Notes under the pieces: model-generated | The model's input: only the letters and a program-made list of their open reading frames with translations | What the model was told of the DNA's origin: nothing | Database searches by the model: none | Made by a program: the position numbers and the translations under genes | Part shown: one piece after another, positions 38,274 through 46,642 of the stretch | Layout of the letters: each line of letters opens with the position of its first letter | How positions within the stretch are numbered: position 1 is the first letter of the stretch | Origin: Bog-756 sp963812885 | Lineage (GTDB): Bacteria > Actinomycetota > Acidimicrobiia > Acidimicrobiales > RAAP-2 | Reading direction: 5' to 3' | Assembly: GCA_963812885.1 (NCBI GenBank) | Contig: CAWEWZ010000011.1 | Span: forward strand, 124,001-188,000 | Length of the DNA: 64,000 nucleotides

Positions 38274-38294
38274 GCCCCTGGCCACCTGCTAGAT

Positions 38295-38307
38295 GTTAGC
38301 GTCTAAC
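38295..38307. promoter_or_regulatory. Palindrome GTTAG-CGT-CTAAC in the divergent promoter region
   Basis: The 5-base arms GTTAG and CTAAC flank CGT, centred 28 bases upstream of the ATP-grasp start and about 100 bases from the divergent LLM gene. The form is that of a TetR-type operator. No regulator gene is adjacent. Confidence 0.5.
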
Positions 38308-38404
38308 TGGGCCTTCACCTGATGTATGGCGTGGGAATCGGCTGTCGGCCGCACGCGCCGCACAGCCGGATGGGGCCCGATCGACCATAGAGGAGCAGCC
38401 GGGC

Positions 38405-39589
38405 ATGCCAGTCGAGATCATCGGGATGGTGGGGACGAGGGACGCCTCGGAGATCAAGGGGCCGTTGGTCGACGGACCGGTCGTCGACTGGATGGACGGC
38501 CCGGTCATCGACCCCGGCTACCTCGTCGAGATCTCCCGGGCCCACGACGTGGGCGGGTTCGACCGGGTGCTCGTCGGCTATGGCGCCGTGGCCCCGGAGG
38601 GATGGGCGGTGGCCGCCACCGTGCTGCAGAGCACCGAACGCCTCGGGGTACTGGTGGCCCATCGCCCGGGCATCGTGCAGCCGCACTTCCTGGCCCGCAT
38701 GGCGGCCACGCTGGACCACCTCACCGGAGGCGGGAGGATCGCCATCCATTTCATCACCGGCGGCGACGAGGCCGATCAGCGCCGGGAAGGGGACTTCGTC
38801 CCCCATGACGCCCGGTACGCCCGGACCGGCGAGACCATGTCGATCGTCCGCCGCATCTTCACCGAGGACGCCCCCTTCGACTTCGACGGCGAGTGCTTCC
38901 GCTACGAGGGGGCGTTCAGTTCGGTGAAGCCGGTGACGCCGGGCGGGATCCCGCTCTACTTTGCCGGCGCCTCGGGCCCGGCCATCGAAGTCGGGGCGGC
39001 GCACGCCGACGTCTATGCCTTCTGGGGTGAGCCGCGGGCGGCGGTGGCGGCCCGCATGGAGGCCATCGGGCAGGCGGCGGCCGAGCGGGGTCGGACTCTC
39101 CGCTACAGCCTCTCCCTGCGGCCGATCCTCGGGGACACCGAGGAGGAGGCGTGGGAGAAGGCCGAATGGATCGCCACCACCACGGCCGAGCGGATCGCAC
39201 TGGCCAAGGAGCGGATGGCCGGTCACAAGGAGGACTACCGGGGTCTGGGCGGCGCCAAGAACGCCACCTTCTCGGTCGACCGCGACACCGGGGGAACCTC
39301 ATCGGTGGGCCGCAAGCGGCTGATCGAGATGTCCACCGACCGCGATGTCTACGACGAGCGCCTGTGGATGAAGGTGGCCAATCTCACCGGCGCCGCCGGA
39401 AACTCCACCGCCCTGGTGGGTACGCCCGAACAGGTGGCCGAAGCCATGCTCCGCTACTACGACCTCGGGATCTCGACCTTGTTGCTCAAGGGCTTCGATC
39501 CACTGCTGGACGCCATCGACTTCGGGGAACGCCTGATCCCGTTGGTTCGGGCAGGAGCCGAGCAAAGGGACGCGGCCGCCGTCCGCTGA
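38405..39589 (+). CDS. LLM class flavin-dependent oxidoreductase (alkanesulfonate monooxygenase-like)
   Basis: This is a 394-residue luciferase-like FMN- or F420-dependent enzyme of the SsuD group. ATG 38405 follows GAGGAGCAGCCGGGC. Segments: FDRVLVGYGAVAPEGWAVAA, the flavin-barrel HRPGIVQPHFLARMAATLDH and GGRIAIHFITGGDEADQRRE, FDFDGECFRYEGAFSSVKPV, and GIPLYFAGASGPAIEVGAAH, all diagnostic. The C-terminal VGTPEQVAEAMLRYYDLG is the usual end. It lacks sulfur genes nearby, so sulfonate cleavage is not certain; it could oxidise the product of the divergent ATP-grasp operon, whose promoter region it shares. A second, similar enzyme lies at 54552-55640. Confidence 0.92.
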   Translation: MPVEIIGMVGTRDASEIKGPLVDGPVVDWMDGPVIDPGYLVEISRAHDVGGFDRVLVGYGAVAPEGWAVAATVLQSTERLGVLVAHRPGIVQPHFLARMAATLDHLTGGGRIAIHFITGGDEADQRREGDFVPHDARYARTGETMSIVRRIFTEDAPFDFDGECFRYEGAFSSVKPVTPGGIPLYFAGASGPAIEVGAAHADVYAFWGEPRAAVAARMEAIGQAAAERGRTLRYSLSLRPILGDTEEEAWEKAEWIATTTAERIALAKERMAGHKEDYRGLGGAKNATFSVDRDTGGTSSVGRKRLIEMSTDRDVYDERLWMKVANLTGAAGNSTALVGTPEQVAEAMLRYYDLGISTLLLKGFDPLLDAIDFGERLIPLVRAGAEQRDAAAVR

Positions 39590-39670
39590 TCGGTCCCCGG
39601 GCGGACGCGCCCGTCCGTCGGAGGGTGTGCCGCCGACCGGATGCGAGATGCGGGCGGTAGGGTTCGAAGC

Positions 39671-40072
39671 GTGAGCGGCACGGACGATTCGATGGACCTC
39701 GAACTGGCCGCAGCGTCGCTGCGGGCCGACGGCACCGACGTGCGCATCCTGGTGAAGGTCCTCGCCGACCAGCTGGCCGAAGCCCTCGGGTCGAACCTCG
39801 AGGTGAAGCGCTCGGGCGGGAGGTTCAAGAAGTCAGACGAGATCCGGTCGATCCGGATCACCGTCGAGGACGACCAATTCGATGCCGAGGTGGACGGGAA
39901 CACGCTCCGCTGCACCATCGGACATTCGTCGGGCGGCATCCGCATCCGGAGCGAGAAGGTGGGTGTGGACGACTGGTTGAGCCGGCTGCTCGGCGCCCTG
40001 AAAGCCGAAGCGGCCCACAGCCAGGCAGTTCGCCAGGCGCTCGAGAGCATGGTCATCGGAGGCACCACATGA
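39671..40072 (+). CDS. Hypothetical protein, first gene of the YbjQ-domain operon
   Basis: This is a small soluble protein of about 133 residues; no family is recognised. GTG 39671 (MSGTDDSMDLELAAASLRAD) is preferred over the upstream ATG 39641; MDLELAAASL at 39692 is also possible. The sequence shows an alpha helix (ILVKVLADQLAEALG), then beta strands IRSIRITVEDDQFDAEVDGN and IGHSSGGIRIRSEKVGVDDW, then a C-terminal helix. It has no signal or membrane segment. Its stop overlaps the next gene by ATGA, so it is translationally coupled to three genes with tandem YbjQ domains, suggesting it is a partner of these proteins. Confidence 0.75.
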   Translation: MSGTDDSMDLELAAASLRADGTDVRILVKVLADQLAEALGSNLEVKRSGGRFKKSDEIRSIRITVEDDQFDAEVDGNTLRCTIGHSSGGIRIRSEKVGVDDWLSRLLGALKAEAAHSQAVRQALESMVIGGTT

Positions 40073-40866
40073 CTGACCCACCGCAGGACCTTCCCAAGGA
40101 GGCCGGCCACCGGCTCGAGGAACTCGAGCACGGCCTGTTCACCTCCGACCTGTCGGTGAACGAGTTCCTGTTGATCAAGGAGGTCGGCTTCCATCCTCTC
40201 GGGTTCGTGATGGGCTCGTCGATCTACCACACCGGCATCCAGACCCGGAAGTGGGGGCAGAGCCAGGAGCTCACCAAACTGACCGGCGCCATGTACGAAG
40301 CCCGGGAGCTGGCCATGAACCGCATGGAGGAGGAGGCGGCCGAGCTCGGGGCCGACGGTGTGGTCGGCGTGCGGCTCGACGTCAACTACTACGAGTGGGG
40401 CAAGGACGCGGCCGAGTTCATCGCCGTGGGCACCGCGGTCAAGGCCGAGAGCGGAGTGTCCCACCAGAACAAGCTCGGGAAGCCGTTCACCTCCGACCTG
40501 TCGGGCCAGGACTTCTGGACGCTCATGCAGACCGGTTACCTGCCCCAGGGTCTGGTCATGGGCACCTGCGTCTATCACATCGCCCATCGTGGGCTCGGGC
40601 AGACCCTCGGGTCGGCCGGCCAGAACGTGGAGCTGCCCAACTTCACCCAGGCGCTCTACGAGGCGCGGGAGCTGGCCATGACCCGGATGCAGGACGAGGC
40701 CACCCGGTTGGACGCGTCCGGCATCGTCGGGGTCCGGCTCGAGGAGAAATCACACCAGTGGGGCAGTCACACCATCGAGTTCCTCTCCTTGGGGACGGCG
40801 GTCACCAAGACCTCCGACTCGGTGACCCTGCCCAAGCCCACCACCATCATCTCGCTCGACAACTGA
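40069..40866 (+). CDS. Tandem YbjQ-domain (heavy-metal-binding domain, UPF0145) protein 1
   Basis: This is a 265-residue protein with two YbjQ-type domains. The first (about 20-130) has MYEARELAMNRMEEEAAE and LGADGVVGVRLDVN; the second (about 140-255) has LYEARELAMTRMQDEATR and DASGIVGVRLEE. The pattern ARELAM.RM..EA..LGA.GVVGVR is the hallmark of YbjQ/UPF0145, whose members form pentameric or decameric rings and have been called heavy-metal-binding without firm proof. Each domain is preceded by a FTSDLS.N(Q)(E/D)F segment not seen in simple YbjQ. It overlaps the upstream gene by ATGA and the next gene by TGATG, which strongly indicates a coupled operon. Confidence 0.85.
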   Translation: MTDPPQDLPKEAGHRLEELEHGLFTSDLSVNEFLLIKEVGFHPLGFVMGSSIYHTGIQTRKWGQSQELTKLTGAMYEARELAMNRMEEEAAELGADGVVGVRLDVNYYEWGKDAAEFIAVGTAVKAESGVSHQNKLGKPFTSDLSGQDFWTLMQTGYLPQGLVMGTCVYHIAHRGLGQTLGSAGQNVELPNFTQALYEARELAMTRMQDEATRLDASGIVGVRLEEKSHQWGSHTIEFLSLGTAVTKTSDSVTLPKPTTIISLDN

Positions 40867-41766
40867 TGGCCGGCGCCCCGGGCGACCTCCCCGAAGCCGC
40901 CACCCGACGCTTCGCCGAGGGCGCCTTCACCTCGGGCCTGACCGTGCCCGATTTCGCCGCCTGCCTGCAGATGGGGCTGGAGCCGGTCGGCTTCGTCCAG
41001 GGGTTCTGCGTCATGCAGTGGCAGTGGTACGGCCTCGGATCCCCCTACGGGACCTTCGGGAATCCCTTCCAGGGAGGGACCAGCGGCTACTCGGAGACCT
41101 GGCAGTGCCCCCACGGGTTCGTCTCGGCCGAGCACCGGGGCTGGGGCCAGAACTACGAGCAGTCGTGGATCGAGGACGCGTGGCAGCAGGGGTTCAGGTC
41201 GGCCTACGACCGGATGATCGAGGAGGCGTCCTCGGTGGGCGCCCACGGCGTCGTGGGACTGGTGGACGCGTCGGAACGCCTCGAGCGACATGGGGGTGCT
41301 CGAGTTCCGTGTGCAGGGCACCGCGGTGCGGGTGCAGGACGCCGCCCCTCCCGCGGACGGGCGGCCGTGGACGACCTATCTGGCCGGCCAGCGGCTGGCC
41401 AAGTCGATCGAGGCCGGGTACGCGCCCGTCTCCATCGCCGCCACCGTGGCTTCGGTCCGGGTCTGGGCCTACTGCGTGACCGAGTACCTGAGCGAGGGGA
41501 CCACGGCCACGTGGGGATACCAGGCCGGCGCAGCAGAGATCGAACAGATGTCCAAGGCCCACATGGCCGTGCGCCGCCTGGCCCGCCAGCAGGTGCGCGT
41601 GCAGCTCGGCGACGACTCGCTCCACGGTGCCTCGATGATCACCACCGAGCGGGAGCTGGGCCAGGGCGACGCCGAGCTCCAGTGCATCCTGCGGGGGAAC
41701 CGGGTACGCCGGTTCAAGAAATTCGACCCGTTGCCAGCGCCACGACCCACGGTGCGCATGCTGTGA
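40866..41766 (+). CDS. Tandem YbjQ-domain-like protein 2 (one +1 frameshift near 41285)
   Basis: ATG 40866 overlaps the stop of the previous gene (TGATG). The first part has FTSGLTVPDFAACLQMGLEP, then SAYDRMIEEASSVGAHGVVG, which matches the YbjQ helix and strand. After ASERLE one base must be skipped; the frame then reads DMGVLEFRVQGTAVRVQDAA, and a second half with WTTYLAGQRLAKSIEAGYAP, AHMAVRRLARQQVRVQLGDD and LQCILRGNRVRRFKKFDPLP. The second domain is more diverged, with KSIEAGYAPVSIAATVASVR replacing the FTSDLS.. segment. About 299 residues. It extends the pattern of two domains per gene seen in its neighbours. Confidence 0.75.
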
Positions 41767-41817
41767 GCGAGGATCCGACGCTCGGGCCGGGCCGAACCCG
41801 TCGATCTCCGGCAGGAG

Positions 41818-42639
41818 ATGCGCGACGCCGCCGAGTTCCTGAGCCGTTCGGGACCCGCCCCGGCCGCACCGACGTCGGTCCACCGGGCCTCGAGGACATC
41901 GGACCTGTCCATCGACGAGGAGCTCGCCCTCCACTCGATCGGGTGGGAGCCGGTCCACCTGGTCTGCGGAGCCTCGCTCTACTCGATCCCCACCGGGGTG
42001 TGGAACTGGGGGCAGGGGGAGATCACCTGGGCCTCGAACGCCTATGCGCAGGCCTTCGCCGCAGCCGGCGACCGCATCCACGAGGAGTGCACGAAAATGG
42101 GAGGCCGGGGCGTGGTCGGCGTACATGTCGAGGCGGTGGTCCAGCGGCATCATGTGGACGTCAACCTGGTGGGTACTGCGGTCCGTCCGGTCGGCTCCAG
42201 CGGGCTGTCCGCCGATCCCGTCTTCGTCTCCGACCTCTCCGGTCGCGACTTCGCCCTCCTGCACACCGCGGGATGGGTACCGCTGGGTCTGGCGGTGGGG
42301 GCCAGCTTCGTCTATGCCCCCCGGCGAACTGCGGGGGTGGCCATCAAGCAGAAGGGCCAGAACGTCGAGCTGACCAACTTCACCGAGGCCATGTACTCGG
42401 CCCGGGAGTCGGCCATGGAGCGGATGCAGCACACCGCCCTGGGCATGGGTGGGACCGGTGTCGTCGAGGTCAAGGTCGAAGAGGGCCCGATGGGATTCGC
42501 CGGCCATGCGGTGGGCTTCACCACCTACGGGACGGTCGTGCGTTCGGCCGGCGAGCACCGGAAGCTGCAGCCACTGGTGATCCTCCCCCTCGACGACCCC
42601 GTGGTGGCCTTCGACGCCTCGTCTCTGAGCGGGGGCTGA
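41818..42639 (+). CDS. Tandem YbjQ-domain protein 3 (start uncertain)
   Basis: This protein of about 273 residues again has two YbjQ-like domains. The first is divergent (DLSIDEELALHSIGWEPVHL, ... GGRGVVGVHVEA); the second is canonical (MYSARESAMERMQHTALGMG and TGVVEVKVEEG). I annotate ATG 41818, but GTG 41763 overlaps the previous stop exactly as elsewhere in the operon, and a +1 shift near 41790 would join MSEDPTLGP to EPVDLRQEMRDAAEFLSRSG; that longer version may be the real one. The gene ends the operon; a minus-strand VOC gene converges from 42647. Function is unknown, and like the others it is cytoplasmic. Confidence 0.75.
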   Translation: MRDAAEFLSRSGPAPAAPTSVHRASRTSDLSIDEELALHSIGWEPVHLVCGASLYSIPTGVWNWGQGEITWASNAYAQAFAAAGDRIHEECTKMGGRGVVGVHVEAVVQRHHVDVNLVGTAVRPVGSSGLSADPVFVSDLSGRDFALLHTAGWVPLGLAVGASFVYAPRRTAGVAIKQKGQNVELTNFTEAMYSARESAMERMQHTALGMGGTGVVEVKVEEGPMGFAGHAVGFTTYGTVVRSAGEHRKLQPLVILPLDDPVVAFDASSLSGG

Positions 42640-42646
42640 GCAGGTC

Positions 42647-43096
42647 TCAAGGTCCGTCGGGGGTGGTCCACTCGGCGAGCTCGATGGTGACGTCGCCGGG
42701 CCCGACCAGAAAGACGAGTCGCCGATCGTGGAACTCCATGATCTCGTTGCGGGTCCGCACGCCGGCGGCCGCCAGCGCGGCCAGCGTTCCGTCGAGGTCC
42801 TCGACGGAGAAGCACACGTGGTTGAACCCCAGCCGGGCCAGATCGGCCTGGTCGGAGACGGCGGCCAATCGGGGGTGGTGGAACCGGAGGAGCTGGACCT
42901 CCTGATGGGTGGCCGCCCCGGTCAGGACCATGGTGACGTGGTCGGCCTCCCAGTCGGGTATGCCCATATAGCGGGACATGACCTCACCGGACACGACGGT
43001 GGCCGCGGTTTCCTCGAACCCGAGCAACCCGAAGAATCGCCTGGCCTCGTCGAGGTCGGCCACGGCGATGGTGACATGGTCGAATCCGCTGTGCAT
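42647..43096 (-). CDS. VOC family protein
   Basis: This is a 149-residue glyoxalase-fold protein. ATG 43094-43096 is chosen because GGGGAGGTCG precedes it and the protein starts MHSGFDHVTIAVADLDEARR, the usual VOC opening; the long upstream frame is a shadow of the next gene. Module two begins GFNHVCFSVEDLDGTLAALA. Probable metal ligands are His in FDHVT, His in FNHVC and Glu in DVTIELAEW. YMGIPDWEADHVTMVLTGAA fits the methylmalonyl-CoA epimerase/extradiol group, but no specific activity can be assigned. It converges with the YbjQ operon (7 bases). Confidence 0.88.
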   Translation of the reverse strand: MHSGFDHVTIAVADLDEARRFFGLLGFEETAATVVSGEVMSRYMGIPDWEADHVTMVLTGAATHQEVQLLRFHHPRLAAVSDQADLARLGFNHVCFSVEDLDGTLAALAAAGVRTRNEIMEFHDRRLVFLVGPGDVTIELAEWTTPDGP

Positions 43097-43142
43097 CGAC
43101 CTCCCCTCGGTCATGGCCCGCTCCGTCGGGCCCGGCTCGACA

Positions 43143-44826
43143 CTATCGATCGGCCGGACTGTCGGCTCGACCGGTCCGGCGCCGCCGGAGCCACCAGCCC
43201 AGCCAGGCGGTGGCACCGATGACCGCCAGACCGCCGACCACGATGGCGGCGGTACCGGCGGCGGAGACGCCCGGGTCCGCGGACGGGACGGTCGGGGGGG
43301 TGGGGTTCGGTCGGGAGGGGAAGGTGGTGACGGGCGTCGACGGTCGGGTGGTCGTCGGCGCCCCGGTCGACGAGGCGGCGAAGGCGACCACCTCATTGGT
43401 CGTTGCGGCCAGCAGGAGGCCGTCCCCCACGCCGGGGGTCGGGAAGTGGTTGGCCGGCACGCCGATCGACGCCTGCTGACGGGTGGCACCGGTGGCCGGA
43501 TCGAGGCCGTACAGGGTGCCGGCCTGACTGATGGTCCAGACCCGTCCGCCGGCCACGATCGGCGGGCCGCCGCCCGTTCCCGAACTCCACAGCCGATGGA
43601 GCGAGGCGGGTGATTCGTCCGCCCGGACGGCGATGATGCCGCTCAGACAGGGGAGGAAGACCGACGTGCCCACCCAGGCGACGCCGCCGTCGACGTCCGC
43701 GCGGCAGATCGACGAGAGGCTGGCCTGTTGCCCGCCGATCCCGCCGAGCCGGGGTCCGTCGAGCAGGTAGGCGATGCGGGACTTGCCGGCGGCGACCACG
43801 CCGCCGTCGCCCAGCAGTGCCGGCTCCGTCGACAGGTCGAGGTCGCCGGCGTTGTCGGCCGGCCACGAGGCCGGAGCGAAGTACTGCTCGAGTCGGAGCG
43901 ACGGGGAGAGCTCGAGCACGCGAGTCGCTGTCGTCGTAGGGCCGGGTGTCCGAGGTGACCGACCCGTTCCCCGCCTCGACCCAGACGTTCCCGTCGGCGT
44001 CGACGGCCGGCGCCGCCCCGCCCATCCAGATCGCCCCCTGCGATTGCCCCGCAGCACCGTCGACGGTGAAGACAGCCGGCGGGCCGCCGGTCTCGGCCTC
44101 CGACACCACCCGGCCCCGGTAGGGGGCGCAGTCCCCGTCGTTGCCGCCGAACCCGAACACCACCCGGCCCTGGTCGAGCGCCAGACCGGTCCGTTGCAGC
44201 AGAGCCAGCGGGTCGGCGCCGGCGGGATCGACGGCTTGTGACATCTCCAGCTTGCCGGTGTCCGTGCTCAGCCCGACCACCACATGGGACGCCTTCCCGT
44301 CCACCAGCTCGTCGGCCACCACGAAGATCTCCCGGCGCGCCGTGTCGATCACCGGCGTGCCGGTGATGCCCACGGTCGGTCTGATGTCCCCGCACGGAAG
44401 CAGCGAGGCCGGTACCGGGCTGGCCAGGTGGGTCGACCACACGACGGCGCCGGTGGCCGAGGACAGCGAGTAGACCGTGTCGTTCTCCGATGGCCACATA
44501 GACCCGCCCGAGCGCCACCAGGGGCTCGCCGTAGAGCTCGCCGTCGAGCGGGGGGAGGTCCAGGCCCGGGCCGAGGTGTCGACGGCGGCCACCGACCCGG
44601 CCACGCCGCTACCCTCCGGGTCGCCGTGGTACACGGTCCAACTGCCGACGGGACGAGCGGGGCCCGCCGGAGTAGCCGCAGCAGGCGTACCGGCCGCACC
44701 GGCCGCACTAGCCGCACCGGCCGCACCGGCCGCGGCCAATCCGATCACCTGGGCGATGACCCAGAGAGCCCACACCGGTGGCCGGGCCCGCCAGGGCGCG
44801 GCCGGTGTTGGGTTGGTCTCGCGCAT
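43143..44826 (-). CDS. Membrane-anchored PQQ-like beta-propeller protein (three frameshifts as read)
   Basis: This protein of about 560 residues is of unknown function. ATG 44824-44826 gives MRETNPTPAAPWRARPP and a hydrophobic segment VWALWVIAQVIGLAAAGAAG, probably a signal anchor. Repeats such as ENDTVYSLSSATGAVVWSTH, VVVGLSTDTGKLEMSQAVDP and GTLYGLDPATGATRQQASIG are PQQ-type propeller blades. A Pro/Thr-rich linker (TTTRPSTPVTTFPSRPNPTP) precedes a C-terminal transmembrane helix AAIVVGGLAVIGATAWLGWW and basic tail. Shifts: -1 in a C run near 44555, +1 near 44500 and +1 near 43925. The propeller would face the outside. Ala-Gly-Thr low complexity follows the first helix. Confidence 0.75.
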
Positions 44827-44901
44827 CCGGGTCAGGCTACTGACGCCCGGCGTCCTCGAGCCTTCGGGGGCCATTGCCGGGCGCGGCCCGGCGGGGCCCT
44901 C

Positions 44902-45513
44902 CTACGAGACGGCGGGGCCCTGCTGGCGGACCGACTCGACGGCCTCCATCGCCTCCCTCAGGTCGCGCAACCATTCGTCGGCGTTGGCGGCCACCAGTTT
45001 CACGCACCAGGCCAGAGCATCCGAGCGGCTGCGGGCCACACCGCTGTCCACCAGGGTGTCGAGGACCAGCCGCTCCGGCTGGCGGAGGCGGGTCATCACC
45101 GGTACCGAGAGATTGGTGAAGATCTGGGTGGTGTCCCCGGCCTCGGCACCCCAGGCGATGCTCCTCCCGAAGAGATGCTGGGCCTCCCGGTCGATGGCCA
45201 TGCGCTCCTCGCGGGTCTCCTCGCGGAAGCGGGTGATCCGCCCTGTTTCGGCGGCCGATCTGGTGACCTCATCGCTTCCACCGTGGACGTCCGGCGCCGA
45301 CACCCTCCCGACGATGAGGATCTCGTCCCGGTCGACGGTGACCGTAGGGGCCGCCTCGAACCAGTCGTCCGGCAGCCGTCCGGCCAGCCAACCGCTCAGG
45401 CCCTCGGTGGTCGGCTTCTCTTCGAAGGCGCCGCCCCGCTGCCGGCCCGACCGCCCTCGGCCACCGTGACGGGTGCGGCCATCCTGTGCTTCTCCGTGCT
45501 CTCGAGGTCCCAT
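44902..45513 (-). CDS. Hypothetical protein with possible ribbon-helix-helix-like C-terminus
   Basis: This protein of 203 residues is not assigned to a family. ATG 45511-45513 follows GGAGATGGATC. The N-terminal 30 residues are Gly/Arg/His-rich and low complexity, followed by the more ordered TTEGLSGWLAGRLPDDWFEA and PTVTVDRDEILIVGRVSAPD. The C-terminal part, LVLDTLVDSGVARSRSDALA and WCVKLVAANADEWLRDLREA, resembles the helix-turn-helix of ribbon-helix-helix regulators (LD.LV..G.ARSRS.A), which suggests a DNA-binding or antitoxin-like protein. There is no adjacent toxin gene: the upstream neighbour is ketopantoate reductase, divergent. Confidence 0.7.
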   Translation of the reverse strand: MGPREHGEAQDGRTRHGGRGRSGRQRGGAFEEKPTTEGLSGWLAGRLPDDWFEAAPTVTVDRDEILIVGRVSAPDVHGGSDEVTRSAAETGRITRFREETREERMAIDREAQHLFGRSIAWGAEAGDTTQIFTNLSVPVMTRLRQPERLVLDTLVDSGVARSRSDALAWCVKLVAANADEWLRDLREAMEAVESVRQQGPAVS

Positions 45514-45631
45514 GATCCATCTCCATGCCGGTTGATTACATAGTTACAATATTACGAAACCAAGGATCTGGCAAGTTGGGCCCCGATCCGCGGGTCCGGG
45601 AACATCACGCCGTCCGTGGCACGATGAACCG

Positions 45632-46630
45632 GTGGGATACGTGGTCTACGGCGCCGGCGCCATCGGCGGGGTGGTCGGGGCCCGCCTCTTCGAAGCCGGA
45701 TCGGACGTGACCCTCATCGCCCGTGGGCGCCATCTCGAGGTGCTCTCGAGCCGGGGGCTGACCGTCGAGTCGCCGGCGGGGACCACCACCCTGTCCATCC
45801 CGGCGGTCGGACATCCAAACGACATCGACTGGGACACCGACCCGGTCGTCCTCCTGGCCGTGAAGAGCCAGCACACCGAAGCCGCCCTGGCCGAGCTGGC
45901 CGGCGCCGCTCCGGTCCGGACCCCGATCGTCTGCCTGCAGAACGGGATGGCCAACGAGCCGGCCGTGCTGCGCATTTTCCCCAACGTGCACGCCGTGTGC
46001 GTGATGTGCCCGGCCGGGCATCTGGAGCCGGGCGTCGTGCAGGCATGGTCGTCGCCGACCACCGGGATGCTGGACATCGGCCGCTATCCCGGCGGCAGCG
46101 ACCCCACCACCCGGTCGGTCTCCTCCGACTTCGGGGCCGCGACCTTCAGCTCCTTCGTGGTCGAGGACATCAGCCGGTGGAAGCGCCGCAAACTCCTCCT
46201 CAACCTGGGCAATGCGGTGGAGGCGATCTGCGGCCCCGAAGGTCGGAACAGCCCGCTGATGCGCATGCTGGTGGCCGAGGGCGAAGCCGTGTTCGCCACC
46301 GCCGGGCTGAACACGGCCACCGCCGAGCAGGACCGGCTCCGGCGGGGCGACCATCTCCGGCTCGGCCGGATCGAGGGCCGGACCCGGCAGGGCGGGTCGT
46401 CCTGGCAGAGCGTCCGGCGGGGCACCGGGGACATCGAGACGGACTACCTCAACGGTGAGATCGTCCTCCTCGGCCGTCTGCAGGGGGTGGCCACGCCGGC
46501 CAACGAGCTCATCCAGGTCCTGGCCCGGGAGCTGGTCGCCACCGGGCAGGAGCCGGGCGCCGTCTCGGTCGAGTCGATCCTCGAGCAGCTCGACGGTGGA
46601 CTCCGGTCGGCGGATGAGCCGGGCCGGTGA
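45632..46630 (+). CDS. Ketopantoate reductase family protein (2-dehydropantoate 2-reductase)
   Basis: This is a 332-residue NADPH-dependent reductase. GTG 45632 gives MGYVVYGAGAIGGVVGARLF, with the GAGAIGG nucleotide loop at the N-terminus. VVLLAVKSQHTEAALAELAG and CLQNGMANEP are characteristic; the catalytic Lys region is WKRRKLLLNLGNAVEAICGP, and the substrate-binding end is SSWQSVRRGTGDIETDYLNG and EIVLLGRLQG. These match PanE-type enzymes that reduce ketopantoate for pantothenate and CoA synthesis, but the family also contains other 2-oxoacid reductases. No panB/panC is nearby, so panE is not assigned. It converges with metX 12 bases downstream. Confidence 0.88.
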   Translation: MGYVVYGAGAIGGVVGARLFEAGSDVTLIARGRHLEVLSSRGLTVESPAGTTTLSIPAVGHPNDIDWDTDPVVLLAVKSQHTEAALAELAGAAPVRTPIVCLQNGMANEPAVLRIFPNVHAVCVMCPAGHLEPGVVQAWSSPTTGMLDIGRYPGGSDPTTRSVSSDFGAATFSSFVVEDISRWKRRKLLLNLGNAVEAICGPEGRNSPLMRMLVAEGEAVFATAGLNTATAEQDRLRRGDHLRLGRIEGRTRQGGSSWQSVRRGTGDIETDYLNGEIVLLGRLQGVATPANELIQVLARELVATGQEPGAVSVESILEQLDGGLRSADEPGR

Positions 46631-46642
46631 CCGCCGATGCCC

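Noticed and set aside
40251..42905. 884-residue open frame across the YbjQ operon
   Set aside because: Only its middle part (40866 to about 41285) carries real coding content; the rest is out of frame with the overlapping YbjQ genes and arginine/histidine-rich.
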